From positions 1 to 60,471 of the IMG/VR virus record IMGVR_UViG_3300034062_003225: a stretch of 60,471 nt of DNA; one strand, written 5' to 3'. Shown here in pieces: positions 1-10,955 of the stretch (the first letter of the stretch is position 1; each line of letters begins with the position of its first letter). The stretch is from a virus. The notes under the pieces are model-generated. The model ran no database searches. It was not told where the DNA came from and saw only the letters and a list, made by a program, of their open reading frames with translations. The position numbers and the translations under genes were made by a program.

Positions 1-3000
1 GATATTAGAATTATTCTTAGATCTAGACAAATAATTTGTATTATTCAATTCATCAGATTCTTCATCTTTTTCTACATACAATATCTTATTTATACGATCG
101 TATTTGATAACTCTCATCTTATTGAAAACGAGAGGATCTGATATTGACTGTTGCAATAAAGTTTCGCCATATTCGAAGATTGGTTGAGGTTTACCAGTAA
201 ATGTAACTGTAAAAGATAATGTATCTATTGTTGGTTTATCTAGATATATTTTAGTTCCGGATATTTCTTTTATCTTTGTATTAATATTAATTCCAGAACC
301 AGAAACTGATTGTCCAACATACAAATTATTTCTATCAAAAGAAATATCATTTAGAGTAATATAATCTAAACCAGATATACATGAACATGTGGTTGTTATA
401 GTTGTATTATCGATATAATATTGATAATTACCAAACATAGAATATCTTGATATCGAATCAACACTTACGGCAGAATTTAGGGGCGATAAAATAATTTTAA
501 TATTCGCACCAGTTCCAACTATTCCTGTTGCTCCAGGAGATATAACAACTTTTGGTTCATAAATATAACCTCTTCCGCCATTTGTTGGAACTATACCCGT
601 AATTTTTCCTGTACCATCTACACTAGTAATAGTAGCAGCAGCACCAGTACCATAACCACCAGAAAACGAAATTGTGTTTGCAGTACTATATCCTACTCCT
701 CCAGAAGAGATGCTTAAAGAAAGTATACTGCTACCATAATGATCGTCATTATAATTTGCACCAGAAGGTCCAGTTGCTCCACCAGGATAAGGATATAGAT
801 CAGGATAAATGAAGTATGTTGAATTGCCAGGTGTTATAGTTCCTGTAGGATATCCATAACATTCAACTGTATTTGTTATCTCATCATATTCTTTAATGTT
901 AAGTACACTATTCGTTCCATCTCCTGAAGAAATAATTAAATTGAAATTCTTATAAAGATCGTTTTGAGGATGTAATTTGTGATCTCCAGAACCAGGTGCA
1001 ATATTAATAAATCCAGTAGCACCTGTTGCTCCTGATATAGCATTATTGTATGTATCAGCCAATTGGATATTATTCGAATCTACAACAATTACATAATATG
1101 AATTTCCTGAAGATAAACCAGTTATATTTGAGTTACCATTATTATTATAAGTTAATCTATTTGCTGTAGTTAACTCATGTATAGGAATGTTAATCATATA
1201 ACCAGTCGCACCTACTGATCCTGCAGGTCCTGTTGCTCCAATGATAGCAGTGGAACTATCAAATGTATATTTTGTAATTCCAGTTGCACCAAGGATTCCT
1301 GTGGCACCAGTTAATGGATTCAAAATATAAGCCAAATCATATTCAGATAAACCAATAGATAAACCAGTTGCACCTGGATCGGGAACTAAGAATGATCCGT
1401 AATTTGAAGATGATATCAAATAATTTTGTATCATTCTGAATGATAAAGAACCATTTGTTCCTGGATCAACTGTAGATGATAGAATAATTGTTTTGGTAGT
1501 TCCATCATAATCAGTAACAGTTCTTATTTGTTTTGTAGTGTCTGGAAAAGTTATGATAATTGTATATCCAATATATTCGTCATCTTGATCGGATAACCCA
1601 GTTTCTCCTAAATCTAATTCAGAAAAAACAACTGATGGTGTTATAACCACGGTACCAAATATATTTTGGAAGAAATCTGGAATACCTGTTCCAATATTTC
1701 GCACGATATCATTAACAGTTGGACCTAACATAGATTTTCCTGGATCCAATTCAGAAACAACAGGAAGAATGGATGTTTTGGCGTGATCTATTGGATAATA
1801 TTCTAATCTAGCAGTACCAGATAATTGAGAACCAAAAGTATGTGTTGGACCAGTCGACCCAGAAGTTGTGCCTGAAGATATGACTCTATACCAATTCCCA
1901 TTTGATTTCAGAATATCATCGGCAGAAACACCAGTAGAACCAGACCAAAAACGATAACCCGGATCATAATTAGTGAGATAAGTTTTACCATTTATTGCAG
2001 TTGCTGGTCCAATAATTGGTGTAATAGAATAATTTGTAGTGAAACCAGTTGCACCTGATATTGTTACTGTGGGAGAGATGAAGTAATCTGTACCAGTATT
2101 TGTTATATCAACAGAAGAAATAAAAACGCCTGTAGAACCCCAGGATAGAGTTACTGTTCCTGAGGCATTTGCTCCAGTTGCTCCAGTAAATACAAGAGAA
2201 TATCCACCAGGAGTCATATAATTAGAAATACCAGCATTAGAAATAATACAATCTATAATTCCAACAGTGTGAACTGGTCCAGTTGAACCAAACTCAGCAC
2301 TAAAATTAGCTATAGAATTACCTGTTATCTTATAGAAGTTTGAACCGTTATATATTATATCTCCATTATATCCAACAAATGGAGGATAATATTGTAAGAT
2401 CATTGTTCCATTAGGATATGATCCTTCTATATGAGTTGGTGGGTTTGTTCCAGGTTCTCCAGCTTGTGTTACTAGATAATAATTCTCATTCCAGTTAACA
2501 ATATCATTTAGCACAAATCCAGTGGCTCCAGTTTGTTGCCATAATTTTGGAGTAGTTTCTATTCCAGGATACCAATGATATGGATCAAAAGAATCTCTTA
2601 CAAATTTATTTCTTCTACTTAGAACTGAGGTGAATGTTTGGATGTATTCATTGTAATCTGTTTCTATTAAAATTTCTTGTCTTCTATAAATTCTAACAAT
2701 AGATCCTTGTGGTAATGCTGGAGAAAATTCTATTGTATTAGCATCTTGCATAGTAAAATCAGTACCATATTTTTGCAAAACACCATCTACATAAACAGTC
2801 AAGACTTTATCTGCAACACCAGATAGAATCAACTTAGCCGTTCCATTTGTTTGTTCGCCACTAGTGATAGATGGTGGTGTCGATCCAAATGTTCCTGGCC
2901 CAGAAACAATAAAGACATAATCATCAGATCCGGATCTTAAAAATATCTTAGTTGGATTTTCTAAAGTTCCTACAGAAACAATATCTCCGGCTTGCCATTC

Positions 3001-6000
3001 TGTTCCATTATTCAATAAAGAAGCAATATCGAAAGTCGATTGACCTAATGGATCAGTTACAAAATAAGTGTATTGTTCATAATAAGCATTATAGTTATCT
3101 CTCTCATCGTATAGAGATTCATCTCTAACAGATAGAATTCTAGAAAAATATCTTAGACCAGCAGGATGTATTGTTTTTTCTAAGATTGTTCCGAAGATTC
3201 TAGCAGATTGATCTGAAATAATCTCATATGAGAAATCTTGATAATATTCTGAATCTTGAATCTTCTTTGCTGAAGAAGGCTGTCCATCAGTTCCAATATA
3301 CTCACCATCATATTTCAATAATCCAGAAAAATTAGCAGTAAATTCTGCTCCTTGACCACCTTCTGTATTCGAAGCAGTAATATTTGGTTGAGTTTGATAA
3401 TTAAAACCGAAATTTTGAATCTTATAATCTGTAATAGAATTAACCGAAACTTGTGATAACGAATGAATTTGATGTAAACCAGTAGATCCTAATGAAACCA
3501 ATAATCCTGTAGTTCCTGCAATAGCACCTGCGTAAGTTGTGTATAACTGAACGCCAGTTGACCCAGTTATTCTTGCGTAATAAGTTACACCATCATTTAG
3601 ACCTAATGCTCCAGTTGCGCCTGCAGGACCAGTTGTTCCATTAAATGAATATAATAACCCACGTCCAGTCTTGAAATTGTGTGGAGTTTTGAATGTTATT
3701 GTCTTTGAAGATACATCTACATATGGTGTTTCTAATAACTTAGATAGAGAATGAACTTTTGTTCTTTCAGATAAATTATTCGATTCAACAGAAACCAATG
3801 ATCCAGTAGTTCCTGCAATAGCACCTGCGTAAGTTGTGTATAACTGAACGCCAGTTGACCCAGTTATTCTTGCGTAATAAGTTGCGGATTCTTTTAATCC
3901 AATTGGTGATAGATATAATTTATGTGTTTGTACAGTTCCTGATTGAGAAAGTCCTATTAATCCTGTCGATCCTAGAGTAGAATTAAAGTAAGAATCATAT
4001 AATCTTACATATCTTCCACGAATATCAGAATACATTTTCGCAGTTGCTTCTGCGTTTCCAGATGAAAATGTAATTGTAGGATTAATTCCATAACCAAAAC
4101 CATGATCGGTAATTGTGATTGAAGTAATACCAGTTGCGCCATTAATTAATCCAATATTTGCTGTTGCTAATGCATTACGTCCTATAAATTCCCAATAACC
4201 TGTTGCACCAATACTATGAAGTGGCGTTGATGTAGAATTAGGAACTAATGCATAAGATCTGTAGAATTTAGTAGATACACCAGTCGCACCAGGAATCGCA
4301 AAATTGACTCCGATTATTGTTCCCTGAACAAATCCTGTCGATCCAATATTAGATCCAGTCGCACCAATGAAGAAACCAGTTGCACCATTATAGAAACCAG
4401 TTGCGCCTGTCGCTCCAGTAAATGGATTTGAAAATGTTATAACTGGTGCAGAAGTATAACCAGAACCTGGTTCTGTAATTTCCACTTCTGCAACAATCTT
4501 AGAATCATCGTTAAATGAAATTCTTACCCAATAAGTCTTATTATCATTTAAACCTATTACACCAGTAGCACCTTCAGGACCAGTTGCACCAGCAAACGAA
4601 TAAATTACTCTATCCCCATCAGAGTAATTATGTAGATTATCTAGAATAATACAATCATTTTGAGCGTCAACATTTGAAATTATATCGAATTCTGCAATAG
4701 GAGTGTCTATTTCACTGTTATTCAAAGAATACACTACGGAATCGCCGTTACTATAATTATGTGATGTGTTGAATGTTATAGTCTTTGAAATAGTATTCAC
4801 ATCAGTTTTAATATCAAAAGATTTAGAGACTTCTCCAAATTCACTTGAAATATTTAAATATTTTGGCTCATCGATTACAGTTCCTACTTCAGTTACTCTT
4901 GCTAAGAATGATGAATCTGTGATAATCTGATCATCTATAGAATAATTTATGCCGCCATCTAAGATATTCAAGGAAGAAATACAAGGACGAATTACAGCAA
5001 TAGATTGTTCTGATCTAGTTTTAGCATAAGAATAAACTTTAATTTCTTCATCATTTTCAAAAGTACCATTAATTTCATTTAATCTTAGTTCCAATGTCAA
5101 TCCGCCGCCAGCTGCCACATCAACAACAGATTGAATTGTTGCAGTTGCACCTGAATCAACACCAATAATCCTTTCGCCCAGATAAGATTCAGTGAATGAT
5201 TCTTCGGTTTCTGAAGGATTTGATGGATTAACACGTATAACAAAATCTTCCGACCATTTTCCATCAGATACTCTGAGCATATCTGTTTTAGGATAATAGA
5301 TTTCTACATCTGAATCGAATAGAATTCTGAACAAGAATTGAATTGATTTCTCTGCACCCTTTGAATTATAGAATTGTTTGATGAACTTAATGAATTTTCT
5401 AACATCAACTTCTCTCGATTCAACTAAGTTATCTGTCTCAAGATACAATTTATCAGGAATATTTGGAATTAATTCTCTTCTTAAAGATTGTATACATCTC
5501 TCAATAGTTTCATCAATATCTCTAGAATATTGTGCTGCAGTTACAGAAGCATTCAATCCACCAAAATCTGTTGTGGTTACAGTTTCTAAAACAGCTCCAG
5601 ATCCTCCGCCACCAGTTATAACAGCTTTAGGTTCTTCTTCTTTAGTATATCCAGAGCCAGGATTTGTTATGACAATTTTCTTAACTGCACCAGAATCTAA
5701 AATTGGTGTAGCACCTGCTCCTGATGCGGAACCTGCTCTTGGATCAGTTATATATTGGCCAGAATTATTCTTTGTAGCGAAATATACAACAACGGATTCC
5801 GGTCCGCCTTCTGTTACATATTTTGAAGAAACATTAGCAAAAGAATAAACTCCTGTTGCTCCGGAATGCCATGGTCCTGCAGTAAATTTGTGGGTTTGAT
5901 CAATTATTGTAGAAGATAGATTTATTAAACCAGTTGATCCAACAGATAAAGCACTTGTTCTATCATAATACATTTTAACAGAGGTTGGTGAAGCAACACC

Positions 6001-6447
6001 AACCCAATAAGTTTGATTGTCAGTTAAACCAATTATCCCTGTTGAATTAGATGGTCCTGTTGCTCCATTAAATGAATATATCACTTCATCGCCGCTGGAT
6101 AGATTGTGTGAAGTACCAAAAGATATCACATCAGTCGAACCGTTAGCTGAAGTTGTTGAAAATGTTTTTGTAATTGAAGAAGAAGTTGTTGATTCAGTTA
6201 CAGAATAAATCTTATTATTGAAACTAAATCTTTGTCCTTTTGTATATGATGTATTTCCAGCCCATTCAGATACAGGATTGTAACCAGATCCGCCTTCTAT
6301 AACTTTAACAGCAATTATCTTTCCTTCTTCAGAATCTAAGAAGGAATAATAATGTTCCATTAATTCTAAGAAAAGAGGATATTCTTCTCTGATATATTGA
6401 GGAATCTGAGATTTGATGAAAAATTTCTTTTTATGAGGAATATGCAT
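1..6447 (-). CDS. giant collagen-like virion structural protein (C-terminus outside window)
   Basis: The frame stays open from an ATG at 6447 to the left edge, so at least 2,149 residues are encoded and the C-terminus is missing. It starts just after the gp6 gene. The N-terminus has a basic lead (MHIPHKKKFF) and the helix REEYPLFLELMEHYYSFL, a start I associate with large baseplate-linked proteins of T4-like phages. The rest is built of roughly 100-residue modules holding a Tyr-rich strand (TYWV, TYYARI types) and short collagen-like GATGxxG runs. Two modules share an exact 78-base repeat (3509-3586 and 3806-3883). Position at the end of the baseplate cluster suggests a baseplate-periphery or fibre-like structural protein; that role is inferred. 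Confidence 0.85.
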   Translation of the reverse strand, partial: MHIPHKKKFFIKSQIPQYIREEYPLFLELMEHYYSFLDSEEGKIIAVKVIEGGSGYNPVSEWAGNTSYTKGQRFSFNNKIYSVTESTTSSSITKTFSTTSANGSTDVISFGTSHNLSSGDEVIYSFNGATGPSNSTGIIGLTDNQTYWVGVASPTSVKMYYDRTSALSVGSTGLINLSSTIIDQTHKFTAGPWHSGATGVYSFANVSSKYVTEGGPESVVVYFATKNNSGQYITDPRAGSASGAGATPILDSGAVKKIVITNPGSGYTKEEEPKAVITGGGGSGAVLETVTTTDFGGLNASVTAAQYSRDIDETIERCIQSLRRELIPNIPDKLYLETDNLVESREVDVRKFIKFIKQFYNSKGAEKSIQFLFRILFDSDVEIYYPKTDMLRVSDGKWSEDFVIRVNPSNPSETEESFTESYLGERIIGVDSGATATIQSVVDVAAGGGLTLELRLNEINGTFENDEEIKVYSYAKTRSEQSIAVIRPCISSLNILDGGINYSIDDQIITDSSFLARVTEVGTVIDEPKYLNISSEFGEVSKSFDIKTDVNTISKTITFNTSHNYSNGDSVVYSLNNSEIDTPIAEFDIISNVDAQNDCIILDNLHNYSDGDRVIYSFAGATGPEGATGVIGLNDNKTYWVRISFNDDSKIVAEVEITEPGSGYTSAPVITFSNPFTGATGATGFYNGATGFFIGATGSNIGSTGFVQGTIIGVNFAIPGATGVSTKFYRSYALVPNSTSTPLHSIGATGYWEFIGRNALATANIGLINGATGITSITITDHGFGYGINPTITFSSGNAEATAKMYSDIRGRYVRLYDSYFNSTLGSTGLIGLSQSGTVQTHKLYLSPIGLKESATYYARITGSTGVQLYTTYAGAIAGTTGSLVSVESNNLSERTKVHSLSKLLETPYVDVSSKTITFKTPHNFKTGRGLLYSFNGTTGPAGATGALGLNDGVTYYARITGSTGVQLYTTYAGAIAGTTGLLVSLGSTGLHQIHSLSQVSVNSITDYKIQNFGFNYQTQPNITASNTEGGQGAEFTANFSGLLKYDGEYIGTDGQPSSAKKIQDSEYYQDFSYEIISDQSARIFGTILEKTIHPAGLRYFSRILSVRDESLYDERDNYNAYYEQYTYFVTDPLGQSTFDIASLLNNGTEWQAGDIVSVGTLENPTKIFLRSGSDDYVFIVSGPGTFGSTPPSITSGEQTNGTAKLILSGVADKVLTVYVDGVLQKYGTDFTMQDANTIEFSPALPQGSIVRIYRRQEILIETDYNEYIQTFTSVLSRRNKFVRDSFDPYHWYPGIETTPKLWQQTGATGFVLNDIVNWNENYYLVTQAGEPGTNPPTHIEGSYPNGTMILQYYPPFVGYNGDIIYNGSNFYKITGNSIANFSAEFGSTGPVHTVGIIDCIISNAGISNYMTPGGYSLVFTGATGANASGTVTLSWGSTGVFISSVDITNTGTDYFISPTVTISGATGFTTNYSITPIIGPATAINGKTYLTNYDPGYRFWSGSTGVSADDILKSNGNWYRVISSGTTSGSTGPTHTFGSQLSGTARLEYYPIDHAKTSILPVVSELDPGKSMLGPTVNDIVRNIGTGIPDFFQNIFGTVVITPSVVFSELDLGETGLSDQDDEYIGYTIIITFPDTTKQIRTVTDYDGTTKTIILSSTVDPGTNGSLSFRMIQNYLISSSNYGSFLVPDPGATGLSIGLSEYDLAYILNPLTGATGILGATGITKYTFDSSTAIIGATGPAGSVGATGYMINIPIHELTTANRLTYNNNGNSNITGLSSGNSYYVIVVDSNNIQLADTYNNAISGATGATGFINIAPGSGDHKLHPQNDLYKNFNLIISSGDGTNSVLNIKEYDEITNTVECYGYPTGTITPGNSTYFIYPDLYPYPGGATGPSGANYNDDHYGSSILSLSISSGGVGYSTANTISFSGGYGTGAAATITSVDGTGKITGIVPTNGGRGYIYEPKVVISPGATGIVGTGANIKIILSPLNSAVSVDSISRYSMFGNYQYYIDNTTITTTCSCISGLDYITLNDISFDRNNLYVGQSVSGSGININTKIKEISGTKIYLDKPTIDTLSFTVTFTGKPQPIFEYGETLLQQSISDPLVFNKMRVIKYDRINKILYVEKDEESDELNNTNYLSRSKNNSNI
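3509..3883 (-). repeat. exact 78-base direct repeat inside the giant structural gene
   Basis: Bases 3509-3586 and 3806-3883 are identical. The offset of 297 bases is 99 codons, so the repeat is in frame and marks a ~99-residue protein module. Near-identical DNA in a repeat of this kind points to recent duplication or gene conversion. Confidence 0.85.
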
Positions 6448-6450
6448 TTA

Positions 6451-8271
6451 TTACTCTACTCTCATATTTATGTTCACATCAGTATCGACGATTGCTAGAA
6501 TATTATTTCTAGCTGACGCAACTGTGTATTCAACAGGTTCTGCAACAACATCTAAAGTGTTGTCTGTATTGACAACAGATGATGGTTTTAAATTTGTTAT
6601 CTTAACTAAACCTGTATTATAATCTATCGTCCCTGCATTAGTTTTAACAATAACTTTGTTGCCTGAATCTATTTTGTAAATTCTAATTAAACCAGTTGAA
6701 TCATCTTCTAAGAAGAATTCGTCATTAGTAGCACCCAACGTGGAATCATTTAAAGCTCTAAATCCGGTAGCAGATCTGAATGTACTTGCTCTTAAAGTAT
6801 TTTGAAAATCTATAGTGTATGTAGATGTAACATCGATATTTACATTGACATTTTTTCTTAATTTGATAAGAGTATAATTTGAGATAATTGAATTAGCAGT
6901 TTTATCGATTTCGTTTACGAATTTAGAATAAGAAAATCTAGTTCCAAATTTTATCAATTCTTCTGAATTATACGACATAATCTTATCTAAGATAAGTGAT
7001 TTCAATTCGGCAGAAGTATATATCGTTCTTTTCGCATTATATAGAACGGAAGTATTTATCTGTATAAAAGTGTAATCTGCATCAACAATTTCCGGAATCA
7101 CAGTCAATATATTCTTTGTTTCTAATATATTGGTTAATATTTCTTGTTTTACTGCATTTGTAATTCTAAAACCATTTTTAGGTTTGAATGATATGAATAC
7201 TTTTCCGTAAATTGGTGGAATATTTTCTTGTCCTCCCCAAACTGAGATAGATTCCGCTTGAGGATAATCTCTTTCTAGAAAGAATTTGTAATCTTCCGCT
7301 GTTACTGCTCTTCCTTGAGTTGTAAAATTATTCAAAGCATTAATACGAATAGATTCTATCGATTCTTCAGAAGCTCCACCATATGTAGTCTCTATGTTAT
7401 CGAAGACGATATCAGAAGAACCAAATGATTCTAATCCGATTCCTCTACCAGCACCTATAGTATCTGACAGAGTCAATTTAGATATTCCGTTTGCTTTATC
7501 GCCAGAAGAAGTTTGGAATGAAATAATGATAGTTCCTGATTCTGGCTTCATTCCAAGAACACCATCACCAAATTGTATTACATAATTTCTATTAGTAGAT
7601 TCAAATAGATAAAAGATTTGTGATTCGGAATCTAAGATAGTTATATCTGAAACAAGATTATAAGTTTGTAGATCTCCAGAAGTTCCAGCTTCTTGATTAT
7701 AAACTTCGATAGATTCTGTATCTATATTGAAATTATTGATATAAAACTTATCTACTGGATTTCCATCAGCATCTGTTGCGTTGTATTGTATGGATAATCT
7801 CGTTCCTTCACGCAATTCAACATCAGTAAAAGTATATCTATTTCCATCTGATATAGCTGATACTGCTTTTGTTGGTTGGAATATATAAGTCGTCCCATCA
7901 ATATCACCGACAAATTTAATTGTTTTATCTAATGTTAAGGAACTATTAAGAGGATCTGTTGTTGGAATTCTAAAAGATATTTTTGTTTTTGACGACTTCT
8001 TAGATCTTGGCGCATAACCTAAATTCTTTGCAATAGAAACAACTGAAGATCTTAATTGAGCAGTGTCAATGAAATTTTCATTCATTGCCATATTAAGATA
8101 TACTGCATTATAATGTGTATTATAAGCAAGTATATCCATAACAAGAGATAAACCAGATCCTTCGTAATTGTAATCAGTAAATGATGAATTATTCGCAATA
8201 AATGCAGCAATATTACCACGAATTGTTTCGAAATCTAATTCTGAAACTAAATTTACTGTTTTATTCGCCAT
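6451..8271 (-). CDS. 6: baseplate wedge protein gp6-like
   Basis: 606 residues. It resembles the T4 gp6 / baseplate J family: an N-terminal helical part with YNTHYNAVYLNMAMNE and a PRSKKSSKT segment, a beta-rich middle with the QFGDGVLG signature, then AEDYKFFLERDYPQAESISV, typical of J-like wedge proteins. In T4, gp6 dimers form the inner wedge ring that joins wedges together. The gene follows gp25 by one base, the expected T4-family pairing of gp25 and gp6. The ATG at 8271 directly follows the gp25 stop. Length is close to T4 gp6 (about 660 residues). Confidence 0.9.
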   Translation of the reverse strand: MANKTVNLVSELDFETIRGNIAAFIANNSSFTDYNYEGSGLSLVMDILAYNTHYNAVYLNMAMNENFIDTAQLRSSVVSIAKNLGYAPRSKKSSKTKISFRIPTTDPLNSSLTLDKTIKFVGDIDGTTYIFQPTKAVSAISDGNRYTFTDVELREGTRLSIQYNATDADGNPVDKFYINNFNIDTESIEVYNQEAGTSGDLQTYNLVSDITILDSESQIFYLFESTNRNYVIQFGDGVLGMKPESGTIIISFQTSSGDKANGISKLTLSDTIGAGRGIGLESFGSSDIVFDNIETTYGGASEESIESIRINALNNFTTQGRAVTAEDYKFFLERDYPQAESISVWGGQENIPPIYGKVFISFKPKNGFRITNAVKQEILTNILETKNILTVIPEIVDADYTFIQINTSVLYNAKRTIYTSAELKSLILDKIMSYNSEELIKFGTRFSYSKFVNEIDKTANSIISNYTLIKLRKNVNVNIDVTSTYTIDFQNTLRASTFRSATGFRALNDSTLGATNDEFFLEDDSTGLIRIYKIDSGNKVIVKTNAGTIDYNTGLVKITNLKPSSVVNTDNTLDVVAEPVEYTVASARNNILAIVDTDVNINMRVE

Positions 8272-8272
8272 G

Positions 8273-8668
8273 TTATCTGACTCTTTCTAAATTGACTCTT
8301 ACTGATACCGGATCTTGAATATTCACAATATAGAAATAAATTTCTACATCAATGGAATTTAAATCTGAAGTTTCTTTTACATCTACTCTAATCAATTTTG
8401 CTCTTGGCTCAAAATTATTTATAACATCTTGAACAGAAGTCTCTATTATAATTGAAGTTTCTGATGTAATATTTTCAAAGAGAGAACCATATATTGCAGA
8501 ACCTATTTCTGGATGAAATAATCGTTCAGAGAATTTCGTTAGAACAAGATGTTTAACAGATCTCTTTACAGCATCTATATCTGTTAAGGTGTATATATCT
8601 TTTGTTTTTGGATTTTTGGTGAAGGAAAGATCGATATCTTTGTATCTATTTTGGATAGTCGAAGCCAT
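8273..8668 (-). CDS. 25: baseplate wedge protein gp25-like
   Basis: 131 residues with the gp25/GPW pattern: IDAVKRSVKHLVLT, then RLFHPEIGSAIYGSLFE, then RAKLIRVDVKE and a final beta-strand pair. gp25 sits at the inner baseplate ring and nucleates the sheath; it is among the most conserved contractile-tail proteins. T4 gp25 is 132 residues, so length fits. The ATG lies 5 bases after an AATAAATA box (8673-8680), which may give a leaderless late transcript. Confidence 0.93.
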   Translation of the reverse strand: MASTIQNRYKDIDLSFTKNPKTKDIYTLTDIDAVKRSVKHLVLTKFSERLFHPEIGSAIYGSLFENITSETSIIIETSVQDVINNFEPRAKLIRVDVKETSDLNSIDVEIYFYIVNIQDPVSVRVNLERVR

Positions 8669-8672
8669 ATTC

Positions 8673-8680
8673 GTATTTAT
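8673..8680 (-). promoter_or_regulatory. late-type -10 box (AATAAATA) 5 bases before gp25
   Basis: The minus strand reads AATAAATA, five bases, then the ATG of gp25. It resembles the T4 late promoter TATAAATA. A start site about 5 bases downstream would fall on the ATG. The same arrangement precedes 13787 and 14229. Confidence 0.5.
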
Positions 8681-9570
8681 TATGATAGAAATGGTAATGT
8701 TGGAATACTAGAAAGTGTATTGGAAGCTGTATTTAAAGTATCAATTGTTGTATTGATTGAAGCGTAAATTGTATAATATTCAGAATTTCTAGGATCTATT
8801 GCTGCTGGTAATTTAGGAATTTTCTTATCGCCTTTTCTTTTCTCATCAAATAGTTTATCTATTTTCTTGAAATTATTTGCAATAGCTTTGACATTATTTA
8901 CTGTTGCTTCCATATTATTTGCTATATTAGCAACAGCAGCTGCAGTATTTGCAACATCATTAACTACATTTAATGCTGAATTCACATTTGTAATCACTCC
9001 AGTCGCATCAACTCCAAAAGAATTTATTGTACTTGCCAAAGAATTCATTGTAGATAATGAATTTGCAATACTCGCAGCATTATTATTAATATATTCGTTC
9101 ATTTGATCGATAGAATCTTGCACTTCTGCTGTTGTATTATTTACAGTTATTCTTTGTTCATTCGAATCAACAACATCAACCCAATAATCAGAAGTTCTTG
9201 TCAATGATGCTGATTGAATCGTAAGTGTTGATGTGACATTATTTATAGCAAATAGTGATTGTTGAAAATTTGAAGGATTTAGATTTGTTGTTAGTGATTG
9301 TAATGTATTTGCTGTATTTTGTATTTGCGATACTTGTGATACTGAAGCAGTCAATGCAGAAGATAACTCATTAGAAACTAATCCTCTACGTTCTAATAAA
9401 GAAATTGAATCGAATGCAGCGGAACTAATTGATCTCCATGAAACGGGTCTATTGATGAATGGTGCAATTATATCTGCAATTTCTTGAGCCTGCGCAGCAG
9501 CATCTAGGATCTTCAACAATTTCGCATTATTGATTGGAAAAGAAAATGTTGGTAATTTCGGTAATGGCAT
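8680..9570 (-). CDS. helical virion or baseplate protein of unknown function
   Basis: 296 residues, unrecognised. It is rich in Asn, Ser, Ala and Thr and reads as long amphipathic helices: repeated small-residue heptads run from about residue 60 to 250 (for example NVVNDVANTAAAVANIANNM), followed by a charged KKIDKLFDEKRKGDKKIPKL stretch. There is no signal peptide or enzyme motif. Placement between gp25 and gp5 in a tight baseplate run suggests a structural or assembly protein, perhaps coiled-coil. Confidence 0.75.
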   Translation of the reverse strand: MPLPKLPTFSFPINNAKLLKILDAAAQAQEIADIIAPFINRPVSWRSISSAAFDSISLLERRGLVSNELSSALTASVSQVSQIQNTANTLQSLTTNLNPSNFQQSLFAINNVTSTLTIQSASLTRTSDYWVDVVDSNEQRITVNNTTAEVQDSIDQMNEYINNNAASIANSLSTMNSLASTINSFGVDATGVITNVNSALNVVNDVANTAAAVANIANNMEATVNNVKAIANNFKKIDKLFDEKRKGDKKIPKLPAAIDPRNSEYYTIYASINTTIDTLNTASNTLSSIPTLPFLS

Positions 9571-9574
9571 ATTT

Positions 9575-10954
9575 TTATGGATCGAAAGTTAACTTTATTG
9601 GGGGTAATGGATTTTCTTTTGGAAATTTTCTTGTAACAATCGGCGATTCTAAATTTATTCTTTTGAAAGATTTAAGATTGATTATATTTGTCAATGAAGT
9701 TAAATCTAATGACCCACCAGCAATTATTTTTGTTTCTAATTTTGAACCAACTGATGTAGAGATATCAGATTGAACTGTTGTATTAGTCGAACTATCAATT
9801 ACTGTTTTAATTCCAGAAGAAATATTAGATTTAACTGATGAATACAAATAACAATTTGTTTGCGAAGTTATATTCATATTTAAGATAGAAGATAATCCCA
9901 TAGATCGATTGGAAACTAAACTTATGTTTCCTTCTTTTGTAGTTGTAGTAAAATTTTTCTCTACTGTGGTATTCATACTTTCAGCACAATTCAATGTTAT
10001 ACTTCCACCAGATGTGAGATTAATATCTTTCTTTGCAGTTAGACTGATATTTTCTTCGCAAAATATCGTTGTATTTTTCTTTGCATGAATAGTCAATTTT
10101 TCATTCGCTTCTACGTTTATATCGTTTCCAGAGTATACATTGACTCTTCCTTCTGCAGTTATATTAACAGATCCTCTAACAAAGATATTATCATCATCTA
10201 AGATAATTGTATAATTCGTTCCATTGATCTTTGTTATCTTATGAGCTTTTCCTTCTTCTTCATAAACTTCATAGAAAGTTCCGCATGGGTGATATTCATG
10301 TATTCTTCTATGATCTTTAGTATCATCCCATTCTTTTACTATTCCACGTTCAGTTTGGAATACTTTATTAAATGGATATTTTGCTTTGTATGGTGGGTTT
10401 GGTTCTAACCATGCAGTATCTTGACCTTTTGGTCTAGGTTTACCATCGTTAGAAACTTCTTCAAGCGCAACTTTAATTGGTTTACCTTCATTAGCAAGCG
10501 AATTCTTTCTTATTTCGATTACTGTTTCTTCTATCTTTTCTGCTCTTGCTAATCTATTGGTATCAGATTCACCAATATAATCATCTTCAGGATAATGATT
10601 GAATGGATCAGAGAACCCAATGTTAGGTCGTGTTCTTTCTTGTGGAATACCGCCAATAGTTCCAAAAACTACAGGTTCTTGACAATTATCTCCATCTCTA
10701 AAGAAACCAACAACCCAAGTTCCTTCAACTGGTCCAACAGGAGTATCTCCAATTCCATTCATTGATGCAGAAGTTATGGGAAGAATCGGAAATGCCCAAG
10801 GTAAATCCTCTGTGGGAATTTTAGTTTTATCTTCTGTATGTAATCCAAGAATTCTCACACGAACCCGACCCAATTTCAATGGGTCGAATCTATCTTCAAC
10901 AACTCCTTGAAACCAAACAAACCGATCATATCCTAAGAAACCATTAGCAATCAT
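9575..10954 (-). CDS. 5: baseplate central spike protein gp5-like
   Basis: 459 residues. Residues 1-110 form the gp5/VgrG OB-fold (FVWFQGVVEDRFDPLKLGRV, then PWAFPILPITSAS, then EGTWVVGFFRDGD). The C-terminal 200 residues are short beta repeats (INLTSGGSITLNC, NISLTAKKD), as in the triple-stranded spike helix. No lysozyme domain is visible between them, unlike T4 gp5 (about 575 residues), so peptidoglycan cutting may be supplied elsewhere, for example by the tape measure protein at 15787. The start ATG is immediately followed downstream in the operon by 8680-9570 with a 4-base gap. Confidence 0.88.
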   Translation of the reverse strand: MIANGFLGYDRFVWFQGVVEDRFDPLKLGRVRVRILGLHTEDKTKIPTEDLPWAFPILPITSASMNGIGDTPVGPVEGTWVVGFFRDGDNCQEPVVFGTIGGIPQERTRPNIGFSDPFNHYPEDDYIGESDTNRLARAEKIEETVIEIRKNSLANEGKPIKVALEEVSNDGKPRPKGQDTAWLEPNPPYKAKYPFNKVFQTERGIVKEWDDTKDHRRIHEYHPCGTFYEVYEEEGKAHKITKINGTNYTIILDDDNIFVRGSVNITAEGRVNVYSGNDINVEANEKLTIHAKKNTTIFCEENISLTAKKDINLTSGGSITLNCAESMNTTVEKNFTTTTKEGNISLVSNRSMGLSSILNMNITSQTNCYLYSSVKSNISSGIKTVIDSSTNTTVQSDISTSVGSKLETKIIAGGSLDLTSLTNIINLKSFKRINLESPIVTRKFPKENPLPPIKLTFDP

Positions 10955-10955
10955 A

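Noticed and set aside
5378-6208. Plus-strand frames of 156 and 63 codons opposite the giant structural gene
   Set aside because: They are antisense to a well-supported coding frame and have no recognisable protein features.
1-6447. Repeated GATG-like motifs suggesting a CRISPR-like array or regulatory repeats
   Set aside because: They are codons for collagen-like Gly-Ala-Thr-Gly runs in one open frame, irregularly spaced and without spacer structure.
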